64,000 bases of DNA from a virus. The translations under genes and the position numbers were made by a program. Below the pieces are notes generated by a model. It did no database searches. It was not told the DNA's origin and saw only the letters and a list, made by a program, of their open reading frames with translations. Below are positions 39,411-46,883 of the stretch, one piece after another; positions within the stretch are counted from its first letter, which is position 1, and each line of letters begins with the position of its first letter. The DNA is taken from positions 1 to 64,000 of the IMG/VR virus record IMGVR_UViG_3300021180_000008. One strand, given 5' to 3'.

Positions 39411-39435
39411 CACAATCCTTCGACTGTAGTATAAT
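39407..39435 (+). promoter_or_regulatory. Consensus sigma-70 promoter
   Basis: TTGACA (39407-39412), 17-base spacer, TATAAT (39430-39435): exact consensus boxes and spacing. The roughly 55-base leader holds CCTCG/CGAGG and a GAGC-GAA-GCTC palindrome, which could be operators for the small DNA-binding-like protein encoded next. Confidence 0.8.
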
Positions 39436-39495
39436 TAGCAATGAGACCTCGCTTCCTCACATATTAAACGAGGCGAATAGAAGAGCGAAGCTCGC

Positions 39496-39657
39496 ATGCA
39501 AATAATGGTTGACATAGAGCTATCCCTAACCAAAGAAGAGTTAGCAGATTTAAAACAAGCTGCTGAGTATCTAGAGATGTCGATAGGTGAAGCTGCACGT
39601 TATTTTATTGCTAAAGAAACTAAGAATGTTATACGATGCTACAGCCTGAGCTCTTAG
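39496..39657 (+). CDS. Small ribbon-helix-helix-like protein
   Basis: A 53 aa protein. An initial strand (QIMVDIELSL) followed by two helices (TKEELADLKQAAEYLEMSIG, EAARYFIAKETKN) fits a ribbon-helix-helix repressor. A consensus promoter with palindromes lies just upstream, as expected for an autoregulated regulator. No strong ribosome site is seen. DNA binding is inferred. Confidence 0.5.
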   Translation: MQIMVDIELSLTKEELADLKQAAEYLEMSIGEAARYFIAKETKNVIRCYSLSS

Positions 39658-39998
39658 AAGAATTGAAAGGGAAGATGTCTCTTACTAGACTGGCTAAAAC
39701 TGGTCTATTCCAAAAGCTCGACCCTAATACTAACGACGACGAACTAAGAAAAGAACTTAAACTACACAGAACAGTTTTAGATAAAGCCTTGATTGATTCG
39801 TTCTCTATCAACGATAGAATACGCATACCAGTTGAGCAATGGTTAAAGATAGATAATGAAGAATTCATAGATGCATGTGACAGGGCTGCTTTAAATCCAG
39901 GCCAGGTCTATCAAGTTTTTATGGCAGTTAAAGCAATATTAAAAGGACATAAAGCCAGATTTAGAAAGTTTGGCGCAAGTAAAGAATGGGAAATGTAA
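39636..39998 (+). CDS. Hypothetical helical protein, 120 aa
   Basis: It begins MLQPELLEELKGKMSLTRLA and is helical throughout, with a possible DNA-binding part (KLHRTVLDKALIDSFSINDR). It overlaps the preceding gene by 22 bp. No domain is recognised. Confidence 0.6.
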   Translation: MLQPELLEELKGKMSLTRLAKTGLFQKLDPNTNDDELRKELKLHRTVLDKALIDSFSINDRIRIPVEQWLKIDNEEFIDACDRAALNPGQVYQVFMAVKAILKGHKARFRKFGASKEWEM

Positions 39999-40198
39999 TA
40001 ATGCTCAGAGCCTCTAGCGCAGATTATACTGCTAATAGAGATGATGCCCAAGCAATGGCCAACCAGATTATGAAGAAGTATCATAAGGATGGTCACACTT
40101 GGGTTAGGGTTTGGCTAGAGCCAATGCAATTGGAATCTGGTCGTAAGTTTTATGCTATACGTAGCAACATAGTTTTCAAGGTACCTCAATACATATGA
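39986..40198 (+). CDS. Hypothetical protein, 70 aa
   Basis: 70 aa from ATG 39986 or 65 aa from ATG 40001. The sequence NQIMKKYHKDGHTWVRVWLE has one helix and two or three strands. Overlaps both neighbours by ATGA-type junctions. Function unknown. Confidence 0.5.
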   Translation: MGNVIMLRASSADYTANRDDAQAMANQIMKKYHKDGHTWVRVWLEPMQLESGRKFYAIRSNIVFKVPQYI

Positions 40199-40773
40199 AG
40201 ATAGGACTAATAGGAGCCCCTCAGTCTGGTAAGACTACGTTGGGTGCAATGCTCTATGCAGAGTTTTTAAGAGAAGGTTTTGAAGGTGCATACCTCATAC
40301 CAGAATACGCTAAGTACTGGATTGCCTCAGGCCATACCATAAGAGATTGTGGTGAGCAAGAACATGTCGGACATAGTCAGATGTGTCAAGAGACTGCGAT
40401 TATGCAGACCACATTTAGCCCAATCATCTGTGATTCAGTATTGTTCTTGGGTAAGATCTACGCTAAGCACGCTGGATACTGTACTAATGCAGAGTTCTCC
40501 TCCTATATCAAGGAAGTAGAGAAGTTCAAGTATGATGTGATTATTCACACCCCCTTAGTCTTTGCGTCTAATGAGAAGTGTGAATTCAGAATTCATGATG
40601 CTAGGGAGTCCTTGCATATAGCTTCTCTTATAGAAGAAGAACTTAAACAACATAAGAATGTCATACGTGCCCCTAACGTATTCGAAGATAGGGATAACTT
40701 TGTTAAGAAGTTTGTAAAAGATTATAGGAAGGATTATTTAAATGGCAGCGCCAATCAATCTAAGATCGGTTAA
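40195..40773 (+). CDS. AAA_28 / NadR-kinase-like P-loop ATPase
   Basis: A 192 aa protein. P-loop GAPQSGKTTLGAML (8-21), then AYLIPEYAKYWIASG and ICDSVLFLGKIYA, with YDVIIHTPLVF and a lid-type IHDARESLHIASL. The order P-loop, PEYA, cDs, nucleotide lid is that of the AAA_28 group, which includes the kinase half of NadR (nicotinamide riboside kinase). A kinase for nicotinamide riboside or a nucleotide is therefore possible, but the substrate is not determined. Confidence 0.65.
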   Translation: MKIGLIGAPQSGKTTLGAMLYAEFLREGFEGAYLIPEYAKYWIASGHTIRDCGEQEHVGHSQMCQETAIMQTTFSPIICDSVLFLGKIYAKHAGYCTNAEFSSYIKEVEKFKYDVIIHTPLVFASNEKCEFRIHDARESLHIASLIEEELKQHKNVIRAPNVFEDRDNFVKKFVKDYRKDYLNGSANQSKIG

Positions 40774-41005
40774 GGCGATAAAGGAATTTATGGAAACAGC
40801 TAATGAACAGATACTATCATTGGAAGATGCTTGCTATCGTATTATGGTAGCTAAAGACCTTCGTGAAGCTAAGCTTATTGCTGCTGAGGCAGTACATGAA
40901 GACTTGGATATTTATCTTGAAGAAGATACAATGGCTGAAGAGCTTGACTTTGATAATGATGATAATCTTCCTTGGGATGATATTGATGTCAGCCACCAAG
41001 ATTAA
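40742..41005 (+). CDS. Acidic helical protein, 87 aa
   Basis: It begins MAAPINLRSVKAIKEFMETA and ends in an acidic tail (LDFDNDDNLPWDDIDV). It overlaps the ATPase gene by 32 bp. No domain is recognised. A TACTATCAT copy lies inside at 40812. Confidence 0.5.
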   Translation: MAAPINLRSVKAIKEFMETANEQILSLEDACYRIMVAKDLREAKLIAAEAVHEDLDIYLEEDTMAEELDFDNDDNLPWDDIDVSHQD

Positions 41006-41534
41006 GTCTACCCTAGGCCAGATGAAGAACCAAGGGTTTGATGATTTCCAGACCCCTAGGTGGCCTGTAGCCACTCTTATGAATATCCTAGAGAGTAATA
41101 AACACTCTAGAGATCTATTTACAGATGAGACTAATATCTGGGAGTGTGCTTGTGGTAAAGGCCGCATAGTAGATAGTCTTACGGCCATGAATTATAATGT
41201 AGTTTCTAGTGATATAAAGTATGGTGTTGATTTCTTAACCACCGATAAAGTACAAGGTGAGGTTATTATCACTAATCCACCATTCTCGAAGAAGACAGAT
41301 TTTCTAAAACGCTGCTATGATCTAGGCAGACCATTTGCATTACTCTTACCGTTAACAGCAATGGCTGGTAAGAAGCGGATTAAAATGTATCAAGAACATG
41401 GGGCGCAATTCATAATTATGAAAGAACGGATTGACTTTGAGTATCCGGATGGAACCTTTAAAGGAAAGCCTTGGTTCAATGGTATGTGGGTCACACATGG
41501 TTTTAGCTTACCTAAGGATATACAATGGATTTAA
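40986..41534 (+). CDS. N6-adenine methyltransferase-like protein
   Basis: A 182 aa protein from ATG 40986. A Rossmann-type layout: DETNIWECACGKGRIVDSL (SAM-binding motif I), VVSSDIKYGVDF, and the catalytic motif ITNPPFSKKTDFLKRC (NPPF). A C-terminal beta part follows (FEYPDGTFKGKPWFNG). Such short NPPF proteins are common in phages and may modify phage DNA or be inactive. The catalytic motif is complete. Confidence 0.72.
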   Translation: MSATKIKSTLGQMKNQGFDDFQTPRWPVATLMNILESNKHSRDLFTDETNIWECACGKGRIVDSLTAMNYNVVSSDIKYGVDFLTTDKVQGEVIITNPPFSKKTDFLKRCYDLGRPFALLLPLTAMAGKKRIKMYQEHGAQFIIMKERIDFEYPDGTFKGKPWFNGMWVTHGFSLPKDIQWI

Positions 41535-41791
41535 TTCATGAATACCTCGTACACAGCTATCTATACTACTGCTTGGCAGATACGCTTATCTCTGACTATG
41601 AGTTTGATGACCTATGCAAGACTATCAACAAGAACTGGGAAACGCTCGATAGCGAATACAAGCAATTTCTATTAGATAATAATGAAACTCCTGGACTGAT
41701 TAAGGGGCTTGAATTGTTCCAATCAGACTATCCAGTTGATGTTCTAGAAGACGCACAATTAAGACTAGCTAAAAGAGACTGTAATGGATAA
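41525..41791 (+). CDS. DNA ligase LigA-related small protein
   Basis: An 88 aa protein. The segment YLVHSYLYYCLADTLISDYE, then FDDLCKTI resembles domain Ia of NAD-dependent DNA ligase, which positions NAD+. Only this domain is present, so it cannot ligate. LigA-related domain-Ia proteins recur in phages; role unknown. Confidence 0.62.
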   Translation: MDLIHEYLVHSYLYYCLADTLISDYEFDDLCKTINKNWETLDSEYKQFLLDNNETPGLIKGLELFQSDYPVDVLEDAQLRLAKRDCNG

Positions 41792-41999
41792 GAACTATAC
41801 CAACATGCCTTCAGATGAATGGGCTAAATGGTTTAAACAATTTGAACGCACGTCCTTTGAAGAGGATGGTAAAGTGCATATATACGCCAATCAAATGGAA
41901 GAGATCTTCCAGATGTTTAAGGCCCGAATGAAATGGGAAGAGGAGAATAATAGTGCCGATGAACCAGCTATCGTCCACAAACTTGTCACCAAGTTCTAA
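41784..41999 (+). CDS. Hypothetical protein, 71 aa
   Basis: It begins MDKNYTNMPSDEWAKWFKQF. Acidic and helical, no recognised domain. It overlaps both neighbours. Confidence 0.5.
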   Translation: MDKNYTNMPSDEWAKWFKQFERTSFEEDGKVHIYANQMEEIFQMFKARMKWEEENNSADEPAIVHKLVTKF

Positions 42000-42330
42000 A
42001 GAAATAGAAGCAGAGGGGAAGAAGTTTGATGAAAATAAAACACGTCTTGACCTTATTCCGCCAGAAGCTATTTGGGCCCTCGGCTCAGCCCTTAGTTATG
42101 GAGCCAATAAGTACGGTGAATACAACTGGGCTAAAGGAATGCAGTGGTCAAGAATCTTTGCCGCCACCCTCCGACACCTCTATAAATGGTGGGCAGGAGA
42201 AGAGTGTGACGCCGAATCAGGGATACCCCATCTTCACCATGCACTCACCAATATTGCCTTCGCATGTGCGTACTCTCAACGAGGAATTGGGAAAGACGAT
42301 AGGCCCAAGAAGACCGGCCCTACCAGATAA
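41953..42330 (+). CDS. dATP/dGTP diphosphohydrolase-type N-terminal domain protein
   Basis: 125 aa from GTG 41953 or 123 aa from ATG 41959. The family pattern is complete: GKKFDENKTRLDLIPPEAIW, ALGSALSYGANKYGEYNWAK, WSRIFAATLRHLYKWWAGEE, DAESGIPHLHHALTNIAF. Related phage domains are annotated as dATP/dGTP diphosphohydrolase N-terminal (DUF5664) and all-alpha NTP pyrophosphohydrolase-like; the role is nucleotide-pool adjustment. Activity is inferred from the family. Confidence 0.75.
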   Translation: MPMNQLSSTNLSPSSKEIEAEGKKFDENKTRLDLIPPEAIWALGSALSYGANKYGEYNWAKGMQWSRIFAATLRHLYKWWAGEECDAESGIPHLHHALTNIAFACAYSQRGIGKDDRPKKTGPTR

Positions 42331-42508
42331 CTGGGAAATAGGCGATACTGTGTTCACAGTGGCTGTTAGAGATCCTCTAGGTACTATATGCAATGACTTT
42401 GCTGAGGTATTGGATAAACATGAGGATAGATGCTTGATACAATTCCTACAATCTAAAACATACTTAGTCGTAATAGCGAATCAGTTATGGAAGGCAGGTA
42501 AGGCGTGA
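42239..42508 (+). CDS. Small SH3-like phage protein, start uncertain
   Basis: 89 aa from ATG 42239, 80 aa from GTG 42266. Neither has a clear ribosome site; the first part overlaps the preceding gene. The core (WEIGDTVFTVAVRDPLGTIC, then CLIQFLQSKTYLVVIANQLW) is a beta-barrel-like pattern. Function unknown. Confidence 0.45.
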   Translation: MHSPILPSHVRTLNEELGKTIGPRRPALPDNWEIGDTVFTVAVRDPLGTICNDFAEVLDKHEDRCLIQFLQSKTYLVVIANQLWKAGKA

Positions 42509-42660
42509 AGAATAAGGAAAAACAAGTAGTTAATCCCGATAGAGAGAATCTAGAGTACTTCTTATCAAAGTCTAAACACAGTATGGAGAAGATGCGAATC
42601 ACTTCATCAATCATTAAAACTTTAAAATATACAAAGAAAAGGGTCAAAGGCCATTGCTAA
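42505..42660 (+). CDS. 51-aa basic peptide (GTG start)
   Basis: A GTGA overlap with the previous stop opens a 51 aa frame (MKNKEKQVVNPDRENLEYFL) that ends basic. AAGG lies upstream. Function unknown. Confidence 0.4.
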   Translation: MKNKEKQVVNPDRENLEYFLSKSKHSMEKMRITSSIIKTLKYTKKRVKGHC

Positions 42661-42683
42661 GTCACCTCAAATTAGTGTATAAT
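42654..42683 (+). promoter_or_regulatory. Sigma-70-like promoter for phoH
   Basis: TTGCTA (42654-42659), 18-base spacer, TATAAT (42678-42683). The phoH ATG at 42691 is eight bases after the -10, giving a leaderless or near-leaderless message. Confidence 0.5.
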
Positions 42684-42690
42684 AGTACCT

Positions 42691-43368
42691 ATGGCTCCTA
42701 AGAAGACGCACGTTACTGCCCCAAAGCCTTTGACCGCTAAGCAAGCTCAATTGGCTAGATCCATAAGTGAAAAGGAAATGACCATTGTCACAGGACCGGC
42801 AGGTACGGGTAAAACATTCATGCCAGCTGCATTGGCGGCATACTATTATTCTAAAGGTCTGGTTGAGACGATCATCATTACGCGTCCGACGGTTCCTTGC
42901 GGTAAAGGCCTAGGCTTCTTGCCAGGGACTATAGATGAGAAGATAGAGCCTTGGGTAGCGCCTATAATTCAGGTCTTAATAGACTTCTTATCCAAGGGTG
43001 AAGTAGAATGTATGGTAAAGAATGGCAAACTTAAGATCATTCCATTCGACACAATTAGAGGTCATACGTTTAACAGTGCTTTTGTTATCCTGGATGAAGC
43101 GCAGAACACAACGATCCCTGAGATCAAAGCGTTTGTTACAAGGACCGGTAAGGATAGCAGGACCGTTATTAACGGTGATATCTCGCAATCGGATTTAAAG
43201 AACAACGAGAAATCTGGTTTAGCTTATCTAACTTATCTATTAGAAGATGTTAATAACGAAAACTTATCGAATAAGGTTGGGCAAGTACATTTTGAGATTG
43301 AAGATTGTGTACGTTCGGCTATATGTAAAGCGTGGATAAAGGCATTCGATGACGACAATAGCGTATAA
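42691..43368 (+). CDS. phoH: PhoH-like ATPase
   Basis: A 225 aa protein. Walker A VTGPAGTGKTFMPAALAA (about 32-49), RPTVPCGKGLGFLPG, and Walker B FVILDEAQNTT, then NGDISQSDL complete the PhoH core, which resembles RNA/DNA helicase superfamily 1 ATPases. PhoH-like genes are frequent in phages of aquatic bacteria; the role may be RNA processing. It has its own promoter and overlaps the next gene by 20 bp. Confidence 0.92.
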   Translation: MAPKKTHVTAPKPLTAKQAQLARSISEKEMTIVTGPAGTGKTFMPAALAAYYYSKGLVETIIITRPTVPCGKGLGFLPGTIDEKIEPWVAPIIQVLIDFLSKGEVECMVKNGKLKIIPFDTIRGHTFNSAFVILDEAQNTTIPEIKAFVTRTGKDSRTVINGDISQSDLKNNEKSGLAYLTYLLEDVNNENLSNKVGQVHFEIEDCVRSAICKAWIKAFDDDNSV

Positions 43369-43831
43369 AGGCGGAGTTATCGCTATGGATAGCATGGTTA
43401 CCTCTGACGATGGTCGGTATGGTCGTGTATCCAAAGGCAAGATAACTAAAGAATACTTAATAGCTGCTGCTGGTTCTGCACAGGATGTTATGGCTTTTAT
43501 AGATTGGGCAGAAGATGGCTATAAGCTAACAGAAGCTAATCTTAAGAAGTACGGCTTATATGACAGAGATGTCGAGGTAGAAGGTATTATCGTAGATAGG
43601 AAACACAGAGTGCTAGTCTTTGAAAGTAGACTATACCCAATGCCTATCGAGAGCCCCTTCCATGCCCTAGGCTCTGGTTGGAAGTTTGCTTTTGGTGCTA
43701 TGGCGTTAGGAGCATCGCCGTACACGGCTGTAAAGATTGCTTCGGAATATGATGTCAACACAGGAGGCAATATTAAGCTATTAGCCTTCAGAAAACAGAA
43801 GGTTAAGAGAGTTGCCAAAACAGATACATAG
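43349..43831 (+). CDS. Proteasome/HslV-like Ntn peptidase
   Basis: A 160 aa protein. After Met removal the N-terminus is TTIAYKGGVIAMDSMV, matching the threonine-nucleophile start of HslV/proteasome beta subunits. The C-terminal GSGWKFAFGAMALGASPYTA and IASEYDVNTGGNIKLLAF segments match the same fold. The phage version has no partner unfoldase here; it may use host HslU or act alone on a small substrate. It overlaps phoH and the next gene. Confidence 0.78.
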   Translation: MTTIAYKGGVIAMDSMVTSDDGRYGRVSKGKITKEYLIAAAGSAQDVMAFIDWAEDGYKLTEANLKKYGLYDRDVEVEGIIVDRKHRVLVFESRLYPMPIESPFHALGSGWKFAFGAMALGASPYTAVKIASEYDVNTGGNIKLLAFRKQKVKRVAKTDT

Positions 43832-44618
43832 TTCGGTACTTCCAGCAGATCATTTAATTATACCTGACCAACACACGTCCAAAGGCGACAATCTTAGGCG
43901 TTTTGAGGCTTTGGGTAATTATATCGTAACACACAAACCACAAGTAATAGTGAACCTAGGGGACATGGTAGACATGGCTTCCCTTTCATCTTATGATGTG
44001 GGTAAAAAGGAGTTTGTATTTCAGAATGTACAAGAAGATATTGAATCCCTCCATGCGGCAGAAGAAGTCCTCTATGCTCCCTTACACGCTTACAACAAGC
44101 GACAAGTCAGTCTCAAGAAAGCCAGATATGAGCCAATCATTGTTAAGCTCATCGGCAATCACGAGTATCGGCTCAAAAAACTGCTTGAGTACGAACCTCG
44201 CTGGGCGTCCAACACCATTAATATGCAGGCCTTCAATACGCGCCAGCCGATCAATGAAACCGTTATACCATTTATGGATTGGGCAGAAGTAGATGGGATT
44301 AACTATTCTCACTATTGGGCTTCCGGAGTTCTAGGTCGGCCCGTGCCGAATGCAAAGGCTATCCTCGCTAAGAAGGGGGTCTCGGCCACACAGGGCCATG
44401 CTCATACCCTGGACGTTGCTACTCTTACTAAGCCTAATGGTACTCGTATTCGTGGTCTTATTGCTGGATGCTTCCTTGATCCCGAGTACCAGTCATTTGC
44501 TGGGCCTCAAGTAGATCAACTGTACTGGTCTGGTATCCTGCATAAGAGAAATGTTAAGGATGGTGATTATGATCTAGAAGAGATTAGTATAGAGAGATTA
44601 CTCAAAGAGTACACTTGA
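43812..44618 (+). CDS. Metallophosphoesterase, 268 aa (TTG start)
   Basis: TTG 43812 overlaps the peptidase gene by 20 bp. Motifs: LIIPDQHTSK, VNLGDMVDMASLS, VKLIGNHEYRLKKLL, INYSHYW and TQGHAHTLDVATL. This is a complete calcineurin-like active site, the third such fold in the window and the second intact one. A substrate is not evident. Confidence 0.82.
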   Translation: MPKQIHSSVLPADHLIIPDQHTSKGDNLRRFEALGNYIVTHKPQVIVNLGDMVDMASLSSYDVGKKEFVFQNVQEDIESLHAAEEVLYAPLHAYNKRQVSLKKARYEPIIVKLIGNHEYRLKKLLEYEPRWASNTINMQAFNTRQPINETVIPFMDWAEVDGINYSHYWASGVLGRPVPNAKAILAKKGVSATQGHAHTLDVATLTKPNGTRIRGLIAGCFLDPEYQSFAGPQVDQLYWSGILHKRNVKDGDYDLEEISIERLLKEYT

Positions 44619-44643
44619 CAAGATCAATCTATAGGAGTATAAT
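44615..44643 (+). promoter_or_regulatory. Consensus sigma-70 promoter abutting a start codon
   Basis: TTGACA (44615-44620), 17-base spacer, TATAAT (44638-44643): exact consensus. The next ATG is at 44650, so transcription would begin at about the start codon and give a leaderless message. The -35 overlaps the end of the phosphoesterase gene. Confidence 0.75.
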
Positions 44644-44649
44644 AATACA

Positions 44650-44919
44650 ATGACAGACACAATTAAACGCTTTCACTCAGAACGTTACAACGGCAGTAGT
44701 TATGTTTACGCCTCGCATGAAACAGTAGAAAAAGCTAAATCAGTTATTGGTAACTGTGAAGCATGGCGTATTAGAGATGACGACAAAACAATCCTTGAAG
44801 AGCACAATGGCGAAGTGCTGGAAGCATTTGATAAGAGAATGCGGGAAGTAGCTGAATGGCGAGCAAAAGATACCGCTAAAAAACAACAACATGAAACCGA
44901 ATTGAAAGCAGTACAATGA
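44650..44919 (+). CDS. Hypothetical protein, 89 aa, probably leaderless
   Basis: It begins MTDTIKRFHSERYNGSSYVY and is helical with a charged C-terminus (EVAEWRAKDTAKKQQHETEL). There is no Shine-Dalgarno sequence, consistent with leaderless translation from the promoter described above. Overlaps the next gene by ATGA. Confidence 0.6.
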   Translation: MTDTIKRFHSERYNGSSYVYASHETVEKAKSVIGNCEAWRIRDDDKTILEEHNGEVLEAFDKRMREVAEWRAKDTAKKQQHETELKAVQ

Positions 44920-45191
44920 CAAAAGAAACACTCAACGACCAAATCGACCAGAAAAACGTAGACCCTCATGCTACACCTACGCTTAAGTCAGCTAAGAACA
45001 TGGCTGGTTATGCAGAAGATAAACAGATTGACCCTAAGCTTCTTAAGGTAGGCGAACTGGTACGTGAAGCTCAAGAAGAAGATGCTGAACCCGATTATTG
45101 CTGCACTGATGATGAACTCATGGAGTGTCAGGATAAGAAGAAAGAAGCGCTTGAAGCTCAGCGTATGACAACCCCAGGTTCTAATAAGTAA
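44916..45191 (+). CDS. Acidic protein, 91 aa
   Basis: It begins MTKETLNDQIDQKNVDPHAT. Acidic and hydrophilic, with two Cys in the segment DYCCTDDELMECQDK. No family is recognised. Confidence 0.5.
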   Translation: MTKETLNDQIDQKNVDPHATPTLKSAKNMAGYAEDKQIDPKLLKVGELVREAQEEDAEPDYCCTDDELMECQDKKKEALEAQRMTTPGSNK

Positions 45192-45200
45192 GGTTTAAAC

Positions 45201-45704
45201 TTGCCTAGTCTTTACTATACCCCTTCTGAACGAACTATAAGAGCCTGTACCTATTGCGGAGCTGAGTTTATAGGTTATAAAAAGAATCAAACGAAATGCA
45301 GTAAACGATGCATGGATCGTGATTATTGGCATAGACGTGGAAGTTCCCTAAGAACTCTTGAAAGAGTCTACGAAAGAAACAGTGGTAAGTTCGACATCTA
45401 CTTTAATGAATTGAGACAACGACCAAATAGAAAACATTTAACAGTTGAGGATCTATTTGAAATATATAATAGGCAGAATGGAAAATGTGCTTTAACAGGT
45501 GTCAAATTAACTTGCCATCGATCAGTAGAGTATCACAATCCTACAAATGCTTCTTTAGATAGAATTAAAGCCGGTGGAGAATATAGTAAAGATAATTTAC
45601 AATTAGTTTGTTCTGCGGTCAATAAGTTTAGACACAATCTAACAATTAAAGAATTTATAGAATGGTGTAGAAAAGTAGTAGAGTACAATGACAAAAAAAC
45701 GTAA
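45201..45704 (+). CDS. HNH homing endonuclease with zinc finger (TTG start)
   Basis: A 167 aa protein. An N-terminal zinc-binding part (CTYCGAEF, then CSKRCMDRDYWHR) precedes the HNH domain: NGKCALTGVKLTC, NASLDRIKAGGEYSKDNLQL with the conserved Asp-Arg and Asn residues, and VNKFRHNLTIKEF. This is a mobile-type free-standing endonuclease. It inserts between small genes and has slightly higher A content than its neighbours. Confidence 0.8.
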   Translation: MPSLYYTPSERTIRACTYCGAEFIGYKKNQTKCSKRCMDRDYWHRRGSSLRTLERVYERNSGKFDIYFNELRQRPNRKHLTVEDLFEIYNRQNGKCALTGVKLTCHRSVEYHNPTNASLDRIKAGGEYSKDNLQLVCSAVNKFRHNLTIKEFIEWCRKVVEYNDKKT

Positions 45705-45939
45705 CTATCAAAAAGAGTATAAAAATTATCAAGGCAAGCCAGAACAGATTGCTAATCGCTCGAAGCGCAATGCTGCCAGGGCTAAACTTGAGAAAGAAGG
45801 CCGTGTCCGTAAGGGAGATGGTAAAGATGTAGACCACAAACGTGGTGTAGGTGGTGGTAACGGGGATGGTAATCTTCGTGTACAATCGAAACATAAGAAC
45901 CGCTCTTACCCACGTGATAAGAATGCCCACAAGAAGTAG
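45688..45939 (+). CDS. Small HNH-like protein, 83 aa
   Basis: A very basic protein. The C-terminal DVDHKRGVGGGNGDGNLRVQ, then SKHKNRSYPR matches the second half of HNH endonucleases found near phage packaging genes, with D-H, N and N residues present. Without the upstream zinc ribbon it may be a nicking partner or a structural relic. Overlaps the preceding gene by 17 bp. Confidence 0.65.
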   Translation: MTKKRNYQKEYKNYQGKPEQIANRSKRNAARAKLEKEGRVRKGDGKDVDHKRGVGGGNGDGNLRVQSKHKNRSYPRDKNAHKK

Positions 45940-46120
45940 GGGCGAGGACTATACTAGTGTTGCGGAGGTGCTATTAGAAATGGCAAAAGCTCCTGACACT
46001 ATTAGAGATCTAGAAGAAATTATCATAGTAGATAAAGATCTTAAAACAATCGGCGTCTGTAGAATAGAGTATTCTAGTGCCTTCGACCCAAGTCAATATA
46101 ATTTTACTAAGGAATACTAA
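45923..46120 (+). CDS. Hypothetical acidic protein, 65 aa
   Basis: It begins MPTRSRGEDYTSVAEVLLEM (ATG 45923). Predicted helix followed by two strands (LKTIGVCRIEYSSAFDPSQY). No domain recognised. Confidence 0.5.
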   Translation: MPTRSRGEDYTSVAEVLLEMAKAPDTIRDLEEIIIVDKDLKTIGVCRIEYSSAFDPSQYNFTKEY

Positions 46121-46210
46121 ATGTCTCGCGGAGAACAAAAGAAAGAATCCAAAGGCAAGAAGCCTAAAGATAAACAAGAACAACAACCAATGAAGAAAGT
46201 ATCACACTAA
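46121..46210 (+). CDS. 29-aa basic peptide
   Basis: It begins immediately after the previous TAA (TAAATG) and reads MSRGEQKKESKGKKPKDKQE plus nine residues. Extremely Lys-rich. It may be real because of the tight junction; function unknown. Confidence 0.4.
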   Translation: MSRGEQKKESKGKKPKDKQEQQPMKKVSH

Positions 46211-46212
46211 TA

Positions 46213-46575
46213 ATGTCGAACACTAATCGTAACTGGGCACTAAAGAACAAGACAACTGGTCAACTTCACTCTAGAATGACTTTCCCTACACGTGAAGCAG
46301 CTCGTAAGGTCGCTCAAAGTCGTCCCTACAATGGTAACTACATGGTAGTCCGTTTGGGAGATGGCAGTATTCCCTCCAAGCATCAGCCTAAGTACCCTAA
46401 GCCCACTAAGCCTAAGAAGGCAGAAACCAAGGAAGCAGTGACAAGCGCAGCTATGCCCACATGTACTAAAACAAAGACTACGCAGTCGAATGGTCGTCCC
46501 CTTAATAAGGCACCCCAACTGCGCCCTTCTACTCATACTGGCATTGGCTTTGCAGTAAGTAAACGGTTCCTGTAA
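46213..46575 (+). CDS. Basic protein, 120 aa
   Basis: It begins MSNTNRNWALKNKTTGQLHS. A short folded part (FPTREAARKVAQSRPYNGNY) is followed by a Lys/Pro/Thr-rich tail. It may bind nucleic acid or a virion surface; no family recognised. Confidence 0.5.
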   Translation: MSNTNRNWALKNKTTGQLHSRMTFPTREAARKVAQSRPYNGNYMVVRLGDGSIPSKHQPKYPKPTKPKKAETKEAVTSAAMPTCTKTKTTQSNGRPLNKAPQLRPSTHTGIGFAVSKRFL

Positions 46576-46579
46576 TCCT

Positions 46580-46768
46580 ATGCCTATCCGTAAAGTAAAA
46601 GGCGGGTATAAATGGGGTGGTCACGGTCACGTTTATCCAACCAGAGAAGGTGCGGAGAAACAGGCTGCTGCTGCCCATGCAAATGGTTTTACTGGTAAAC
46701 GAAAAGGAGGTAAAGTCGATGAAAAAGAAAAGTCGAAAAAGAAGCCTCCGTCACGCACTAAGAAATAG
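46580..46768 (+). CDS. Small KGGYKWGxxGxVYPTR protein, 62 aa
   Basis: The pattern MPIRKVKGGYKWGGHGHVYP, then TREGAEKQAAAAHANGF occurs in many small phage proteins. Function unknown; a basic tail follows. The next gene overlaps its end. Confidence 0.6.
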   Translation: MPIRKVKGGYKWGGHGHVYPTREGAEKQAAAAHANGFTGKRKGGKVDEKEKSKKKPPSRTKK

Positions 46769-46883
46769 TATTGCTAAGGACCTTCGTACTCCTAAATACC
46801 GGCTACGAGTGAAGCCCAATAAAAGAAAGAAACAAATACTAAATGACTATCAAAACACAAGAGGAAGGATCACAGAAGACTGA
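46719..46883 (+). CDS. 54-aa basic protein with a strong ribosome site
   Basis: AAAAGGAGG lies eight bases before ATG 46719, one of the best ribosome sites in the window. The product begins MKKKSRKRSLRHALRNSIAK and is highly basic. It overlaps the previous gene in another frame and the next gene by 41 bp. Function unknown. Confidence 0.6.
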   Translation: MKKKSRKRSLRHALRNSIAKDLRTPKYRLRVKPNKRKKQILNDYQNTRGRITED

